64,000 bases of DNA from Pleomorphomonas carboxyditropha (GCF_002770725.1 NZ_NQVN01000006.1:153284-217283); one strand, 5' to 3'. Counted from the stretch's first letter, positions 19,957-28,990 are shown. The notes: generated by a model from the letters alone, not told the origin. Made by a program: numbers and translations.

Positions 19957-21324
19957 CTACCTGTGCCGCGCCGACGGCGTCCGCAGCGTCACCAGTTCCT
20001 CGGCGGCGGTGGGATGGACGGCCATGGTGCGATCGAAGTCGCGCTTCGTGGCGCCCATGGTCATCGCGATGCCGATGGTCTGGATCATCTCGCCGGCTTC
20101 CGGACCCATGACGTGGACGCCGAGCACCCGGTCGGTAATGGCGTCGACCACCACCTTCATGAAGGTGCGCTCGTCGCGGCCGGCGAGGATGTTGCGCATC
20201 GGCCGGAACTCGGCCTTGTAGATGTCCACCGCCTTGTAGGCGGCGCAGGCCGCTTCCTCCGACAGGCCGACGGTGCCGACCTCCGGCGTGGTGAAAATCG
20301 CCGTCGGGATGGTCGAGTGGTCGGCGAAGCTCTCCTTGCCGCCGAACACCGTGTCGGCGAAGGCGTGCCCCTCGCGGATCGCCACCGGCGTCAACTGGGC
20401 CCGGTTGGTGACGTCGCCCACCGCATAGATGGAGGGCACCGATGTCTCCGACAGCGCGTTGACGACGATGGCGCCGTCCTGGTCGAGCGCCACGCCCAGG
20501 TCCTCGAGGCCCAGCCCGGTGGTGTTGGGCCGGCGGCCGGTGGCGGCGAGGACGAGGTCGGTGTCGAGGTCGGCGCCGTCGACGAGTTGCACGGCGAGAC
20601 CGGCGGCCGTCCTGTCGATCCGTTGCACCTGCACGCCGGTCCGCACGTCGATGCCGCGCGCCCTCAGCGCGTCGGCGAGCTTGTCCCGGACCTCGCGATC
20701 GAAGCCGCGCAGCACCTGCTCACCGCGGTAGAGCACGGTGGCGGTGACGCCGAGACCGTTGAGGATGGAGGCGAATTCGAGGGCGATGTAGCCGCCGCCC
20801 ACCACCACCGCCTTTTCCGGCAGGGTCGGCAGGTCGAACATGTCGGTCGAGGTGACGGCGTGTTCCATGCCGGGAGTTTCCGGCAGCACCGGACGGTTGC
20901 CGGTGGCGATCAGAATGCGGCCGGCCGTCACTTTCCGTCCCCCTGCCACGAGGCGGATCTCGTTGGGACCGGTGATGACGGCGCGGTCGCGGATCAGCTC
21001 GGCGCCGGACCGCTGGAGATTGCCGGCGTAGATGCCTTCGAGCCGGGTGATCTCCCGCTCCTTGGCCTCCCGCAGCGCCGTCCAGTCGAAGCTCCGGTCG
21101 CCGACCGTCCAGCCGAAACCGCCGGCGTCGTCGAATTCGCCGGCAAAGCGGGAGGCATAGACCAGGAGCTTCTTCGGCACGCAGCCGCGGATGACGCAGG
21201 TGCCGCCGATGCGCGATTCCTCGGCGATGGCGACGCGGGCGCCATAGCCGGCGGAAATGCGAGCGGCGCGGACCCCGCCGGAGCCCGCGCCGATGACGAA
21301 GAGATCATAGTCGAAGGATGCCAT
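19957..21324 (-). CDS. gor: Glutathione-disulfide reductase
   Basis: A 455-residue flavoprotein that regenerates reduced glutathione with NADPH. The FAD loop GAGSGGVRAARISA (12-25), the redox-active cysteines Cys43 and Cys48 in GGTCVIRGCVPKK, the NADP loop GGGYIALEFA and the C-terminal HPTAAEELVT with the catalytic histidine are present. The start ATG at 21324 is preferred to the TTG and GTG codons just upstream. It follows the DUF2059 gene by 70 bp on the same strand, a pairing I know from other Rhizobiales. Confidence 0.95.
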   Translation of the reverse strand: MASFDYDLFVIGAGSGGVRAARISAGYGARVAIAEESRIGGTCVIRGCVPKKLLVYASRFAGEFDDAGGFGWTVGDRSFDWTALREAKEREITRLEGIYAGNLQRSGAELIRDRAVITGPNEIRLVAGGRKVTAGRILIATGNRPVLPETPGMEHAVTSTDMFDLPTLPEKAVVVGGGYIALEFASILNGLGVTATVLYRGEQVLRGFDREVRDKLADALRARGIDVRTGVQVQRIDRTAAGLAVQLVDGADLDTDLVLAATGRRPNTTGLGLEDLGVALDQDGAIVVNALSETSVPSIYAVGDVTNRAQLTPVAIREGHAFADTVFGGKESFADHSTIPTAIFTTPEVGTVGLSEEAACAAYKAVDIYKAEFRPMRNILAGRDERTFMKVVVDAITDRVLGVHVMGPEAGEMIQTIGIAMTMGATKRDFDRTMAVHPTAAEELVTLRTPSARHR

Positions 21325-21394
21325 CACCAACCGCCGTATCGAGGAACCAACGTCCTCATATCACGACATCGGCCGGTGGTGGCAATCGCATCGC

Positions 21395-21901
21395 CTAGAA
21401 GTTATAGCCGCGCTTGTTGAGCTCGTCCCGCGACCGGGTGACGATCTCGGTGGAGATGGCGTCGCGCCAGATGCCGGCCGAGCGCATCGAATCCTGGATG
21501 ATCACCGGCGCCAGCTGGCCGTATTTCTCGCCGATGGGCGACTTGAAGAAGGCGGTGATCTGCTTGAGCTCGTCCTCGCTGAACCGGCCGGCCCAGACGC
21601 GCTCGAGTTCGCGATCGAGCTCGGGGCGACGCTTGGCAAGGTCGAGAGCGACGGCGCTCACCACTTCCTCGATGTCCTTGGCGGCGCCGGGGTTGGAGCG
21701 CTGGAACAGCGCCTTGGTCTGCTCGGCGAGCGCCAGAAGAATTTCGTTGAACTGCTCGGAGGCGTGGGCCGCGGCGATGGTCTCGCGGGCCGCAGCGATG
21801 TGGGACTCGGTGAAGTCCTCAGAAAGTGCCGGAGACGCCAGCGCGGCGATCACCATGGCCGCCGCCAGCGGGCGGCGGAGAAGGTTCAGGGTCCGGTGCA
21901 T
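21395..21901 (-). CDS. DUF2059 domain secreted protein
   Basis: A 168-residue protein with a signal peptide (MHRTLNLLRRPLAAAMV, cleavage near PALSE) and a helical DUF2059 domain, with DELKQITAFFKSPIGEKYGQ as its recognisable core. The start at 21901 has GGAGATTT in front; a TTG two codons earlier is less likely. Function is unknown; the family often lies by gor in alphaproteobacteria. It is likely co-transcribed with gor. Confidence 0.85.
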   Translation of the reverse strand: MHRTLNLLRRPLAAAMVIAALASPALSEDFTESHIAAARETIAAAHASEQFNEILLALAEQTKALFQRSNPGAAKDIEEVVSAVALDLAKRRPELDRELERVWAGRFSEDELKQITAFFKSPIGEKYGQLAPVIIQDSMRSAGIWRDAISTEIVTRSRDELNKRGYNF

Positions 21902-22213
21902 AAACAAATCTCCGATATCGACTTCGTCGTTGGCTTCGTTGGTGGTTTCATTGGTCCCGGGGGCAAGCCTTCACGACAATCCGCCACGGCGCCAACGCAA
22001 CTCCATCATGGAATCGTTGGCGGTGCCGATCGCCCCGAAAGCGCCGTCGCCCCAGCCTGTGAAACCGAATTCTGGCAAAATGATGCGCCCGCCGCGATCG
22101 AGCCCCATTTCCCCGAAACGGTCCCCGCTGGTTTGCCGCAATATGGGTCCTGCCGCAAGCCCGTCGGCATGCTAAATCCTTTGCCGCGGTGCGTATGAAA
22201 AGCGGGGTGGGCG
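21902..22213. other. 312-bp intergenic region between the DUF2059 gene and gph
   Basis: The two flanking genes are divergent, so both promoters should lie here. I see no convincing reading frame, hairpin or operator. The part closest to gph (22165-22195) is promoter-like but ambiguous. From memory rpiA often stands here in related genomes; no trace of it is visible. Confidence 0.5.
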
Positions 22214-22882
22214 ATGCGTCCGGTGGTGGTTTTCGATCTCGATGGCACGCTTCTCGACACGGCGCCCGATCTTCTGCGGGCGCTCAACCGCATCCTCGGC
22301 GACGAAGGCCTTGCCGCCGTCGAGCGCGCCGACGTGACGGACCTGTTCGGCCATGGCGCGCGGGCGCTGATCGGCGAGGGGTTCCGCCTGGCCAATCGGC
22401 CGCTCGACGCCGTCCGGCTGCCCGAACTGGTCGAGCGATTCGTCGCTGTCTACGCCGCGGAGATCGCGTCGGAGACGCGCCCCTACCCCGGCCTCGTCGA
22501 CGCCCTCGCCCGCCTGTCCCGTCGCGGTTTCGGCTTCGCCGTCTGCACCAACAAGCGGGAGGTTCTGAGCCACGCGGTGCTCGAAGGCACAGGTCTTTCT
22601 TCGCTGTTCGCCGCGGTGGTCGGCGGCGATAGCCTGCCCGAGCACAAGCCGCATCCGCGCCCGCTCCTCGAAGCGATCGCCCGTGCCGGCGGAACGCCGG
22701 AGGCGGCGGTGATGGTCGGCGACAGCGAAACCGACATCGCCACCGCCCGGGCGGCCGGCGTGCCGGCCATCGCCGTCGATTTCGGCTATGGCGGACGGCC
22801 GGCAACCGAGTTCGGCGCCGATCTGGTCATCGGCCACTATGACGAACTGGACCAGGCGATAGAGGCGCTGCTGCCGAGCTGA
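22214..22882 (+). CDS. gph: Phosphoglycolate phosphatase-like HAD hydrolase
   Basis: A 222-residue HAD-superfamily phosphatase. Motif I is FDLDGTLLDTAPDL (nucleophile Asp8, acid Asp10), motif II CTNKRE, motif III around EHKPHPRP and motif IV MVGDSETDI. The helical cap lies between motifs I and II. Length and cap match Gph, which clears 2-phosphoglycolate formed in DNA repair or by Rubisco; broader phosphatase activity is possible. Stands alone on the plus strand, with its stop 18 bp from the convergent DUF6766 gene. Confidence 0.9.
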   Translation: MRPVVVFDLDGTLLDTAPDLLRALNRILGDEGLAAVERADVTDLFGHGARALIGEGFRLANRPLDAVRLPELVERFVAVYAAEIASETRPYPGLVDALARLSRRGFGFAVCTNKREVLSHAVLEGTGLSSLFAAVVGGDSLPEHKPHPRPLLEAIARAGGTPEAAVMVGDSETDIATARAAGVPAIAVDFGYGGRPATEFGADLVIGHYDELDQAIEALLPS

Positions 22883-22899
22883 ACACCTGCCCGAGCGGG

Positions 22900-23538
22900 C
22901 TATTCGCCGGTTTCGGCGTTTGTCGCGCCGACCGGCTTCGATTCCGGCGAGCCCTTCTGGCGGAGGAAGATCGACAGGACGACCAGCACGGCGGTCGACA
23001 GAAACTCCGACTGCCAGTTCTGGAAGGATTCGAACCACAACTGGGCATCGAGGAAATAGGCGCCCATCGACCGGGGCGCCGCGCCATGCCGCAGCGCCTC
23101 CTCGTTGGCCGCGGCAAAGCTCGCCGACCAGTGCAGGATGAACGACAGCACGAACAGCGCGGCAAGCGCCAGGCCCAGCCCGTTGGTGTACAGCCACGAC
23201 AGGATGGGATGGCGCTGCCTGAGATCGGCCGGCAGTTCGTCGTTCGGCCGGTCGGGATCGTCGGGATCCCGCGATTCCGACGAGCCGCGCTGGAACAGCA
23301 TCGCCGTCAGGATGACGTAGGCCGACATCTGCAGGAACTCGCTTTCCCAGTTCTCGAACAGCGCCGACAGGAAAGCGCCGCTGCCGAGATAGGCGAGAAG
23401 GCCGATGGCCGGCGCGCCGTGCTCGGTAAGTTCCTGGTTGTGGTGCGCATGACCGGTCCAGATCATGCCGGCAACGCTGACCAGGAACATCGCCATCAGC
23501 GCGACCGTCAGTCCGTTGTCGCGGAAAAAGATTCTCAC
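22900..23538 (-). CDS. DUF6766-like membrane protein with an internal duplication
   Basis: A 212-residue inner-membrane protein with four hydrophobic helices in two pairs. The halves are repeats: FENWESEFLQMSAYVILTA followed by QRGSSESR matches FQNWQSEFLSTAVLVVLS followed by RQKGSPESK. The two helical pairs are joined by an acidic, proline-rich linker (DPDDPDRPNDE). The start is GTG with GGGGAG in front. The family name is from memory; no function is known. Possibly co-transcribed with the upstream mgtC-like gene (134-bp gap). Confidence 0.75.
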   Translation of the reverse strand: MRIFFRDNGLTVALMAMFLVSVAGMIWTGHAHHNQELTEHGAPAIGLLAYLGSGAFLSALFENWESEFLQMSAYVILTAMLFQRGSSESRDPDDPDRPNDELPADLRQRHPILSWLYTNGLGLALAALFVLSFILHWSASFAAANEEALRHGAAPRSMGAYFLDAQLWFESFQNWQSEFLSTAVLVVLSIFLRQKGSPESKPVGATNAETGE

Positions 23539-23672
23539 GATGCTCCCCTTCTCCAGCGCTCAATGGTCGGCGGATCGACTTGGCGGCCGGCGTCCGTTCC
23601 CACGCCCGGAAGAAACGCCGGCCCGTCCGTTGCGTTCCGATCGGGCCCCGCATTGCCGGTGCCCGCAGCCGC

Positions 23673-24158
23673 TCATTCGTCCTTGAGGCCGGTGGCATAT
23701 TGCAGGTGGCGCAGCAGCCAGAGGATGACGACGCCGGCGAAACTGGCCAACAGCGCGACGGACCATACTCCGAGGCCGCAGGCCAGCCCGATGGCTCCGG
23801 AGAGCCACATGCTGGCGCCGGTCGTCAGCCCTTTCACATCGCCCTTGGTGAAGACGATGACGCCGGCCGCCAGAAAGGTGATTCCCGCCGTGACGGCTTC
23901 CACCAGCCGGATCGGATCGAACCGCATGACGGCAGTGTCGTCCGCCAGCGTCTCCATCATGTAGATCGTGATCATGCAGAAGGTGGCGACGGCCAGCCCG
24001 ACCAGCATGTTGGTCCTGAGGCCGGCCGGATTTTTTTGCGCTCCCCTTTCGAGCCCGATCAGGCCGCACAACAGGGCGGCGCCGATCGTTCTGATCAACA
24101 GGATTTCCATCGGCAGCGGGAACTCGAAGTCGAATTCCTCGATAAGGCTTTGCGGCAT
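23673..24158 (-). CDS. MgtC/SapB family membrane protein
   Basis: A 161-residue inner-membrane protein with about four helices. The family hallmark GLIGLERG is followed by AGLRTNMLVGLA, and LVEAVTAGITFLAAGVIV and TTGASMWLSGAIGLACG are also typical. TGGAGAAGGACG precedes the ATG. It lacks the long C-terminal cytoplasmic domain of Salmonella MgtC, so it is the short form. MgtC-type proteins are linked to magnesium-limitation and acid survival; the exact role here is not shown. Confidence 0.88.
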   Translation of the reverse strand: MPQSLIEEFDFEFPLPMEILLIRTIGAALLCGLIGLERGAQKNPAGLRTNMLVGLAVATFCMITIYMMETLADDTAVMRFDPIRLVEAVTAGITFLAAGVIVFTKGDVKGLTTGASMWLSGAIGLACGLGVWSVALLASFAGVVILWLLRHLQYATGLKDE

Positions 24159-24362
24159 CGTCCTTCTCCAGGTTCTCCGACAAACAAGTTCCCGAACGGG
24201 GAAAGGTTCCAGACCCGTGGCCTTCGCCCCTCAAGACGCTGGAAACCGCTGCGCCGATACGCGATGATCCCCTCGCCGACCGGCCGCCAATTCGGCAATC
24301 GGAGCGATCGCTTCGATCCGGCCGCCACCGCGGACCGAGAGGTCCCATCGAGGACGCCGCCC

Positions 24363-25160
24363 ATGACCTCGCCTCTGAGCCAGGACGAAATCCGCCGCTA
24401 CTCGCGCCATCTGCTGCTGCGGGACGTCGGCGGGCCCGGTCAGCAAAAGCTCAAGGCGGCCCGGGTGCTGTGCATCGGGGCCGGCGGGCTCGGCTCCCCC
24501 GTCATCGAATATCTGGCCGCCGCCGGCGTCGGCACGCTCGGCCTCGTCGACGACGACGTGGTGTCGCTGTCCAATTTGCAGCGGCAGGTGGTCCATTCCA
24601 CCGCCAGCCTCGGCCGGCCCAAGGTCGAGAGCGCCGCCGAGCGCGTCGCGGCCCTGAACCCCAACGTGGCGACGGAGCTGTTTCCGGTTCGTCTCGATGG
24701 CGGCAACATCGCCGAGATCGTCGGGCGCTTCGATATCGTCGTCGACGGCACCGACAATTTTCCGACGCGCTTCCTGGTGGCGGACACCGCCTACGCGCTG
24801 CAAAAGCCGCTCGTTTCGGCGGCGGTGCAGGAGTTCTACGGCTCGGTGACGACGCTTCGGCCCTATCTGCCGGACGACGACGGCCAGCCCGCACCGAGCT
24901 GGCGCTGCCTGATGCCGCGCGAGCCGGAGGGCGACGTGCCGACCTGCGAGCAGGTCGGAATTCTCGGCGCGGTGGTCGGCGTGCTCGGCACCCTCGCGGC
25001 CTGCGAGGTGCTGAAGCTGATCACCGGCGTCGGCAAGCCGCTGATCGGCCGCCTGCTGATGGTCGACATCCGCGACATGCGGATCGACACCATCGGCTAT
25101 CGGCGCCGGCCGGACACGGTGACGCCCGCACTGCCAGGCCGGCGGGCGGAAGCGGGATAG
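24363..25160 (+). CDS. moeB: MoeB/ThiF/HesA-type adenylyltransferase without the usual zinc site
   Basis: A 265-residue E1-like enzyme that adenylates a ubiquitin-like sulfur carrier (MoaD or ThiS). The ATP loop GAGGLGS lies at residues 40-46, with VDDDVVSLSNLQRQ and DGTDNFPTRF after it. The conserved Cys195 is in PTCEQVGILG. Normal MoeB/ThiF proteins hold zinc with two CxxC pairs; here the first pair is SWRC (Ser179, Cys182) and the second, near the C-terminus, is absent. moaA lies about 1 kb downstream, which favours a molybdopterin role. Assignment between MoeB and ThiF is uncertain. Confidence 0.85.
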   Translation: MTSPLSQDEIRRYSRHLLLRDVGGPGQQKLKAARVLCIGAGGLGSPVIEYLAAAGVGTLGLVDDDVVSLSNLQRQVVHSTASLGRPKVESAAERVAALNPNVATELFPVRLDGGNIAEIVGRFDIVVDGTDNFPTRFLVADTAYALQKPLVSAAVQEFYGSVTTLRPYLPDDDGQPAPSWRCLMPREPEGDVPTCEQVGILGAVVGVLGTLAACEVLKLITGVGKPLIGRLLMVDIRDMRIDTIGYRRRPDTVTPALPGRRAEAG

Positions 25161-25346
25161 CCCGCCGACCGGAAATCGGTCTCCGGCGCGGCCGGGCGAC
25201 GCCTTTTTCTCCGACATCGACCATATGGGCAGCGCGCCTGTCGCCCAGGTGACTGAGACCGTCCCTCACGATGTGGTTTTCTCCGACAGGGAGCCGGCCC
25301 GGGCAGTCGTCCGTGCCCGCCCGAGGAGGCACCGAGGGCCCTTGGG

Positions 25347-26069
25347 ATGTCCGTCACATCGAATATGCCGTCCCTGAGATCCGGTGCGCAATCGCTGGCC
25401 GGCCTCAGGGCCCTGGCCGCCGACTACGACGGCACCCTTGCCGAACACGGCCGGATGAGCGCCGATACCGAGGCGGCGCTGCGGTCGCTGCGCGGCGTCG
25501 GCTTCCGGCTGATCCTGGTGTCCGGCCGCCGGCTCGAGAACATCAGGAAGCTCTGCGACGCGCTCGATCTGTTCGACGCGGTTATCCTGGAAAACGGCGC
25601 CGTCTCCTTCTGCCCGGCGACCGGGATCGAGCGGTTGATCGCGCCGCCGGTCGACGAGCGGTTCCTCGCCGACGCGGCGCAGGCGCTTCCGGGCCAACCG
25701 CTGTTCGTCGGACGGTCGATGGCGGCCACCGGCGCCGAGAACGCGGCCCGCGTCGAGCTGGTCATCGCGCGCGGCGGCTATGACCTCCACGTCGTCGGCT
25801 GCGGCGGCCGGGTGCTGGTCCTGCCGGCGGGGATCGACAAGGACAGCGGCCTTTCCCACGCCCTCGCCGGCCTCGGGCTGCGGCGGGATCAGGTGGTGGC
25901 GGTCGGCGACGAGGAAAACGACGTCGAGCTGTTCAGAGGCTGCGGCCTGACGGCCGCCGTCGGCAACGCCGCGCCGAGACTGAAGGCGACCGCCGACCTG
26001 GTGCTGCCGGGGGAGTGCGGGCAAAGCGTCCGCCATCTCGTCGACATGCTGCTCGCGCGCGCCGCCTGA
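25347..26069 (+). CDS. Cof-type HAD hydrolase
   Basis: A 240-residue HAD phosphatase of the Cof/SPP class. Motif I is ADYDGTLAEHG (Asp26, Asp28), motif II LVSGRRLENI, motif III IDKDSGL and motif IV AVGDEENDVELF. The C2-type cap lies between motifs II and III. Substrates of this class are sugar phosphates and phosphoglycolate; none can be chosen here. ATG at 25347 lies after GGGCCCTTGGG; a second ATG six codons on is possible. A Rhizobiales-type hairpin element separates it from convergent moaA. Confidence 0.87.
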   Translation: MSVTSNMPSLRSGAQSLAGLRALAADYDGTLAEHGRMSADTEAALRSLRGVGFRLILVSGRRLENIRKLCDALDLFDAVILENGAVSFCPATGIERLIAPPVDERFLADAAQALPGQPLFVGRSMAATGAENAARVELVIARGGYDLHVVGCGGRVLVLPAGIDKDSGLSHALAGLGLRRDQVVAVGDEENDVELFRGCGLTAAVGNAAPRLKATADLVLPGECGQSVRHLVDMLLARAA

Positions 26070-26073
26070 AGCA

Positions 26074-26176
26074 CTAGAGCGTTTCCGTGTTTCATGGAAA
26101 CGCAGAAACGCTCTATCTTCTTGAATTGGCGCATTTTCTTCACGCGAACCGGTTTCCACTTCGCTCGAAAATGCTC
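26074..26176. repeat. Rhizobiales-type double-hairpin intergenic element
   Basis: Two adjoining inverted repeats: AGAGCGTTTC (26076-26085) with GAAACGCTCT (26105-26114), and GCATTTTC (26131-26138) with GAAAATGC (26167-26174). The second has a GAACCGGTTTCCACTT core. It lies between the convergent HAD and moaA genes and could terminate both. A relative sits at 53291-53333. Confidence 0.75.
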
Positions 26177-26182
26177 TCGACC

Positions 26183-27181
26183 TCAGCCGCCCAGAACCGA
26201 CATCGGCCGTTCGAGGGCCGGCTCGCCGTGGCGCCGGATTGCGAAATCATGCCCCTTCGGCTTGCGCAGGATGGCGCGATCGATCGCCGCATTCAGAGTG
26301 TCGTCGCTTTCCGAGCCGCGAAGCGCCGCGCGGAGATCGGCGCCGCCACGCTCGCCGAGGCAGGTGTAGAGCCGGCCGGTGGCGCTGACGCGGATGCGGT
26401 TGCAGCTTTCGCAGAAATTGTGGCTCATCGGCGTGATGAAGCCGATCAGGCCGCCCGTTTCGCGGACGCGCGCATAGCGAGCCGGTCCGCCGGTGCGGTC
26501 GTCGACATCGATGAGCGTCCAGCGCTTTGCCATGCGGCGGCGCAGGTCGCCAAGCGGCAGGTACTGGTCGGCCCTGTCGACGTCGAGATGACCGAGCGGC
26601 ATGGTCTCGATCAGCGTCAGATCCATGCCCCGCCCATGGGCGAAGGCGATCAGGCCGTCGATCTCGCGTTCGGTGACGCCGCGGAGAGCCACGGCGTTGA
26701 GCTTGACCTTGAGGCCGGCCGCCTGGGCGGCCGCGATGCCGGCAAGGGTTCCGGCGAGATCGCCGTGCCGGGTGATGGCCGCGTAGCGGGCCGGGTCGAG
26801 CGTATCGAGCGACACGTTGACCCGCCGCACGCCCGCGGCGGCCAAATCCGGGGCGAAGCGGGCGAGCCGCGTGCCGTTGGTGGTCAGCGTCAGCTCGCGC
26901 AGGGCGCCGCTGGCGAGGTGGCGCGACAGGCCCTGGAAGAGCTGCAGGATGTCCTTGCGCAGCAGCGGCTCGCCGCCGGTGATGCGGATCTTGTCGACGC
27001 CGCGTCCGATCAACGCCGACGCCAGCCGGTCGAGCTCCTCGAAGCTGAGCAGCTCGTGCCGGGGCAGGAAGACGACGTCGTCGGTCATGCAGTAGACGCA
27101 GCGAAGGTCGCAGCGATCGGTCACCGACAGGCGGAGATAGCGGATGGCTCGGCCGTAGCCGTCGGTCAGGAAAGCACTCAT
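26183..27181 (-). CDS. moaA: GTP 3',8-cyclase MoaA
   Basis: A 332-residue radical SAM enzyme for the first step of molybdenum cofactor synthesis, converting GTP to 3',8-cyclo-dihydro-GTP. The SAM cluster cysteines are Cys24, Cys28 and Cys31 (RCDLRCVYC). The second, C-terminal [4Fe-4S] cluster is held by [11 protein letters not shown] and the cysteine in LYTCLGE. The protein ends in the essential Gly-Gly dipeptide. It follows the GAF-PAS-Crp regulator by 66 bp on the same strand and lies beside a molybdenum hydroxylase cluster, which it may serve. Confidence 0.97.
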   Translation of the reverse strand: MSAFLTDGYGRAIRYLRLSVTDRCDLRCVYCMTDDVVFLPRHELLSFEELDRLASALIGRGVDKIRITGGEPLLRKDILQLFQGLSRHLASGALRELTLTTNGTRLARFAPDLAAAGVRRVNVSLDTLDPARYAAITRHGDLAGTLAGIAAAQAAGLKVKLNAVALRGVTEREIDGLIAFAHGRGMDLTLIETMPLGHLDVDRADQYLPLGDLRRRMAKRWTLIDVDDRTGGPARYARVRETGGLIGFITPMSHNFCESCNRIRVSATGRLYTCLGERGGADLRAALRGSESDDTLNAAIDRAILRKPKGHDFAIRRHGEPALERPMSVLGG

Positions 27182-27247
27182 GATCGTTGCTGGTACGCCT
27201 CGAACCTGATGTTCGGACCGGCCTGTTGCCGCCGGGCGGGATATGCC

Positions 27248-28990
27248 TCAGCGCAGAACGCGCAGTTCCTCCTTGAGATTTTCGATATCCGGGATGACGA
27301 AGGTGCGCGGCGACGGCCGCTGGACATCGCCCGTCCGGATCAGCTCGGCCAACACCGTCGACACCGACTGGCGCGCCGCGCCGATGGCCATGGCGAGGTC
27401 GTCGCCATGCGGCGCGGCGTCGATGACGACTCCGGTCGAGGTTTGGCGACCGTCGTGCTCGGCCATCTCGCAGAGATAGCGGATCAATCGATAGCGCACG
27501 CTGCGGAAGGCCATCTCGCCGACCATGGTGAGCGACCGGTTCAGCATCTTCTCGACCGCCGGCAGAATGCACATGCCGAACTCGGGATGGTCGCGGGTTA
27601 GCCGCCGGAACGCCGCGCGCGGGATCACGGCCGCCTCGCCTTCCTTGCGCACCTCGACCACCATCTCCGGCTGAAGCGGCACGGCGTCGCCGGGCCCGAG
27701 GGTGAACAGCGTCAGCTCCTTGCCCTCGTGCGAAGCGAAGCAGCGGTAGCGGCCCGACGCGACCACGAGGATGGCCTCGCCGGTGTCGTCCATCAGGTTG
27801 GCGCCGTAAACGAGATGGCCGACTTTCATCTTGCGCAGCTTCGGGCCGCCCTCGATTTGCAGGGTCTCGAGCACGACATGCGGCAGCGCGTCGCCGCCGG
27901 CCGGCTCGGCGAGCACCGGCCGCGCCGGTTGCCGCTCGATCGCCCGCCCCGGCTCCGTGCCGCCTTGCACCTTGCGGGGCATCTGCAGGCGGGCGAAGAA
28001 GGTCGAGCCGTGGGCGGACTGCACCACGCATTCGTCGGCCGACGCCTGCCGCGTGACGCTGGCGTGCTGCACCGAGAACAACTGCCGGAAATGCATGACG
28101 CCGATTGCCGACCAGCTGAGGCCGATCAGCTCCACGGCCATGCGGTTGGCACCGACCAGACGGTCGTTGTCGAAGGCCAGCAAGCCCTCGTTGGGGCCGC
28201 CGAGCAGGCGGGGATTGGAATGCAGGTGCATCTGCTCGAAGCGTCCATACCGCCGCTCGAACAGGCGTCGTTCGATTTCGTTGGCCGCCCGCTTCAACAG
28301 CGGCAGCGAATAGTCGTGGGCGACCGTCACCGACGTCGAAAGATCGATGATGCCGGCCAGCGCGCCGCACGGATCGATGATCGGCACCGCCGAGCAACTG
28401 ATGTCGGTGTTGCCGTTGCAGAAATGCTCGGCTCCGATCACCGACAGGGCGAAGCGTTCGGACAGGGCCGTGCCGATGGCATTGGTGCCCATCGCCTGTT
28501 CCGACCAGTCGCCGCCGGCGCACAGGCCGAGCCGCTCCGCTTCGTCGCTGAAGGTGTTGTCGCCGAGGCGAACCAGCACCACGCCGTTGGGGTCGGTCAG
28601 CACCACGACGCCGCCTAGCGGCTGCGTTTCGCGGCAGAGCGTGACGATCTCGCCCCAGGCGGAAACCAGCAGCTCCTCGTTGCGCTCCCGCAACTCCTTG
28701 AGGGCGGTTTCCGTCAGCCGCGTCTCGCGCCGTCGCGACGCACCGTTGGCAAGGCCATGCAGGCTGCTGCGCTCCCAGGAGCGCAGGATCGGCAGCGGCA
28801 CGCCCTCGGGCAGGATGCCGTCGGCCATGAACTTCGAACGCACGGCCAGCAACCGTCCCTGATCGGGAAGGGGGCCGGGGCGCGCGCTGCGCTCATGTCG
28901 TCCGGACATGCTTCGGCAAGTGCCGCAGGCGGCCGGCCCGCCCGTCGGAATGGCGCATGTATCGGCTTCAAGCCGTTGAGGCAGGACCAT
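27248..28990 (-). CDS. Regulator joining an AcoR-like GAF/PAS sensor to a Crp/Fnr DNA-binding half
   Basis: A 580-residue regulator. The start at 28990 was chosen for GGAGG 8 bases ahead; in-frame starts further up have none. Residues 1-30 hold a cysteine group (Cys12, Cys22, Cys25). About 48-245 is the AcoR/DhaR-type N-terminus (PLPILRSWERS, then a GAF domain with QAMGTNAIGTALSE). About 255-310 is PAS-like. The rest is a cNMP-binding fold (about 370-480) and a Crp-type helix-turn-helix with AIGAARQSVSTVLAEL. AcoR proteins normally end in a sigma-54 ATPase; none is present. Probably controls the aldehyde oxidoreductase cluster and moaA. Confidence 0.88.
   Translation of the reverse strand: MVLPQRLEADTCAIPTGGPAACGTCRSMSGRHERSARPGPLPDQGRLLAVRSKFMADGILPEGVPLPILRSWERSSLHGLANGASRRRETRLTETALKELRERNEELLVSAWGEIVTLCRETQPLGGVVVLTDPNGVVLVRLGDNTFSDEAERLGLCAGGDWSEQAMGTNAIGTALSERFALSVIGAEHFCNGNTDISCSAVPIIDPCGALAGIIDLSTSVTVAHDYSLPLLKRAANEIERRLFERRYGRFEQMHLHSNPRLLGGPNEGLLAFDNDRLVGANRMAVELIGLSWSAIGVMHFRQLFSVQHASVTRQASADECVVQSAHGSTFFARLQMPRKVQGGTEPGRAIERQPARPVLAEPAGGDALPHVVLETLQIEGGPKLRKMKVGHLVYGANLMDDTGEAILVVASGRYRCFASHEGKELTLFTLGPGDAVPLQPEMVVEVRKEGEAAVIPRAAFRRLTRDHPEFGMCILPAVEKMLNRSLTMVGEMAFRSVRYRLIRYLCEMAEHDGRQTSTGVVIDAAPHGDDLAMAIGAARQSVSTVLAELIRTGDVQRPSPRTFVIPDIENLKEELRVLR

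Noticed and set aside
24159..24362. A small gene between the mgtC-like and moeB genes
   Set aside because: No frame has both a start signal and coding character; the region is a divergent promoter gap.
27182..27247. Molybdenum cofactor riboswitch before moaA
   Set aside because: Only 66 bases separate the regulator stop and moaA, too short for the known Moco riboswitch, and no matching structure is seen.
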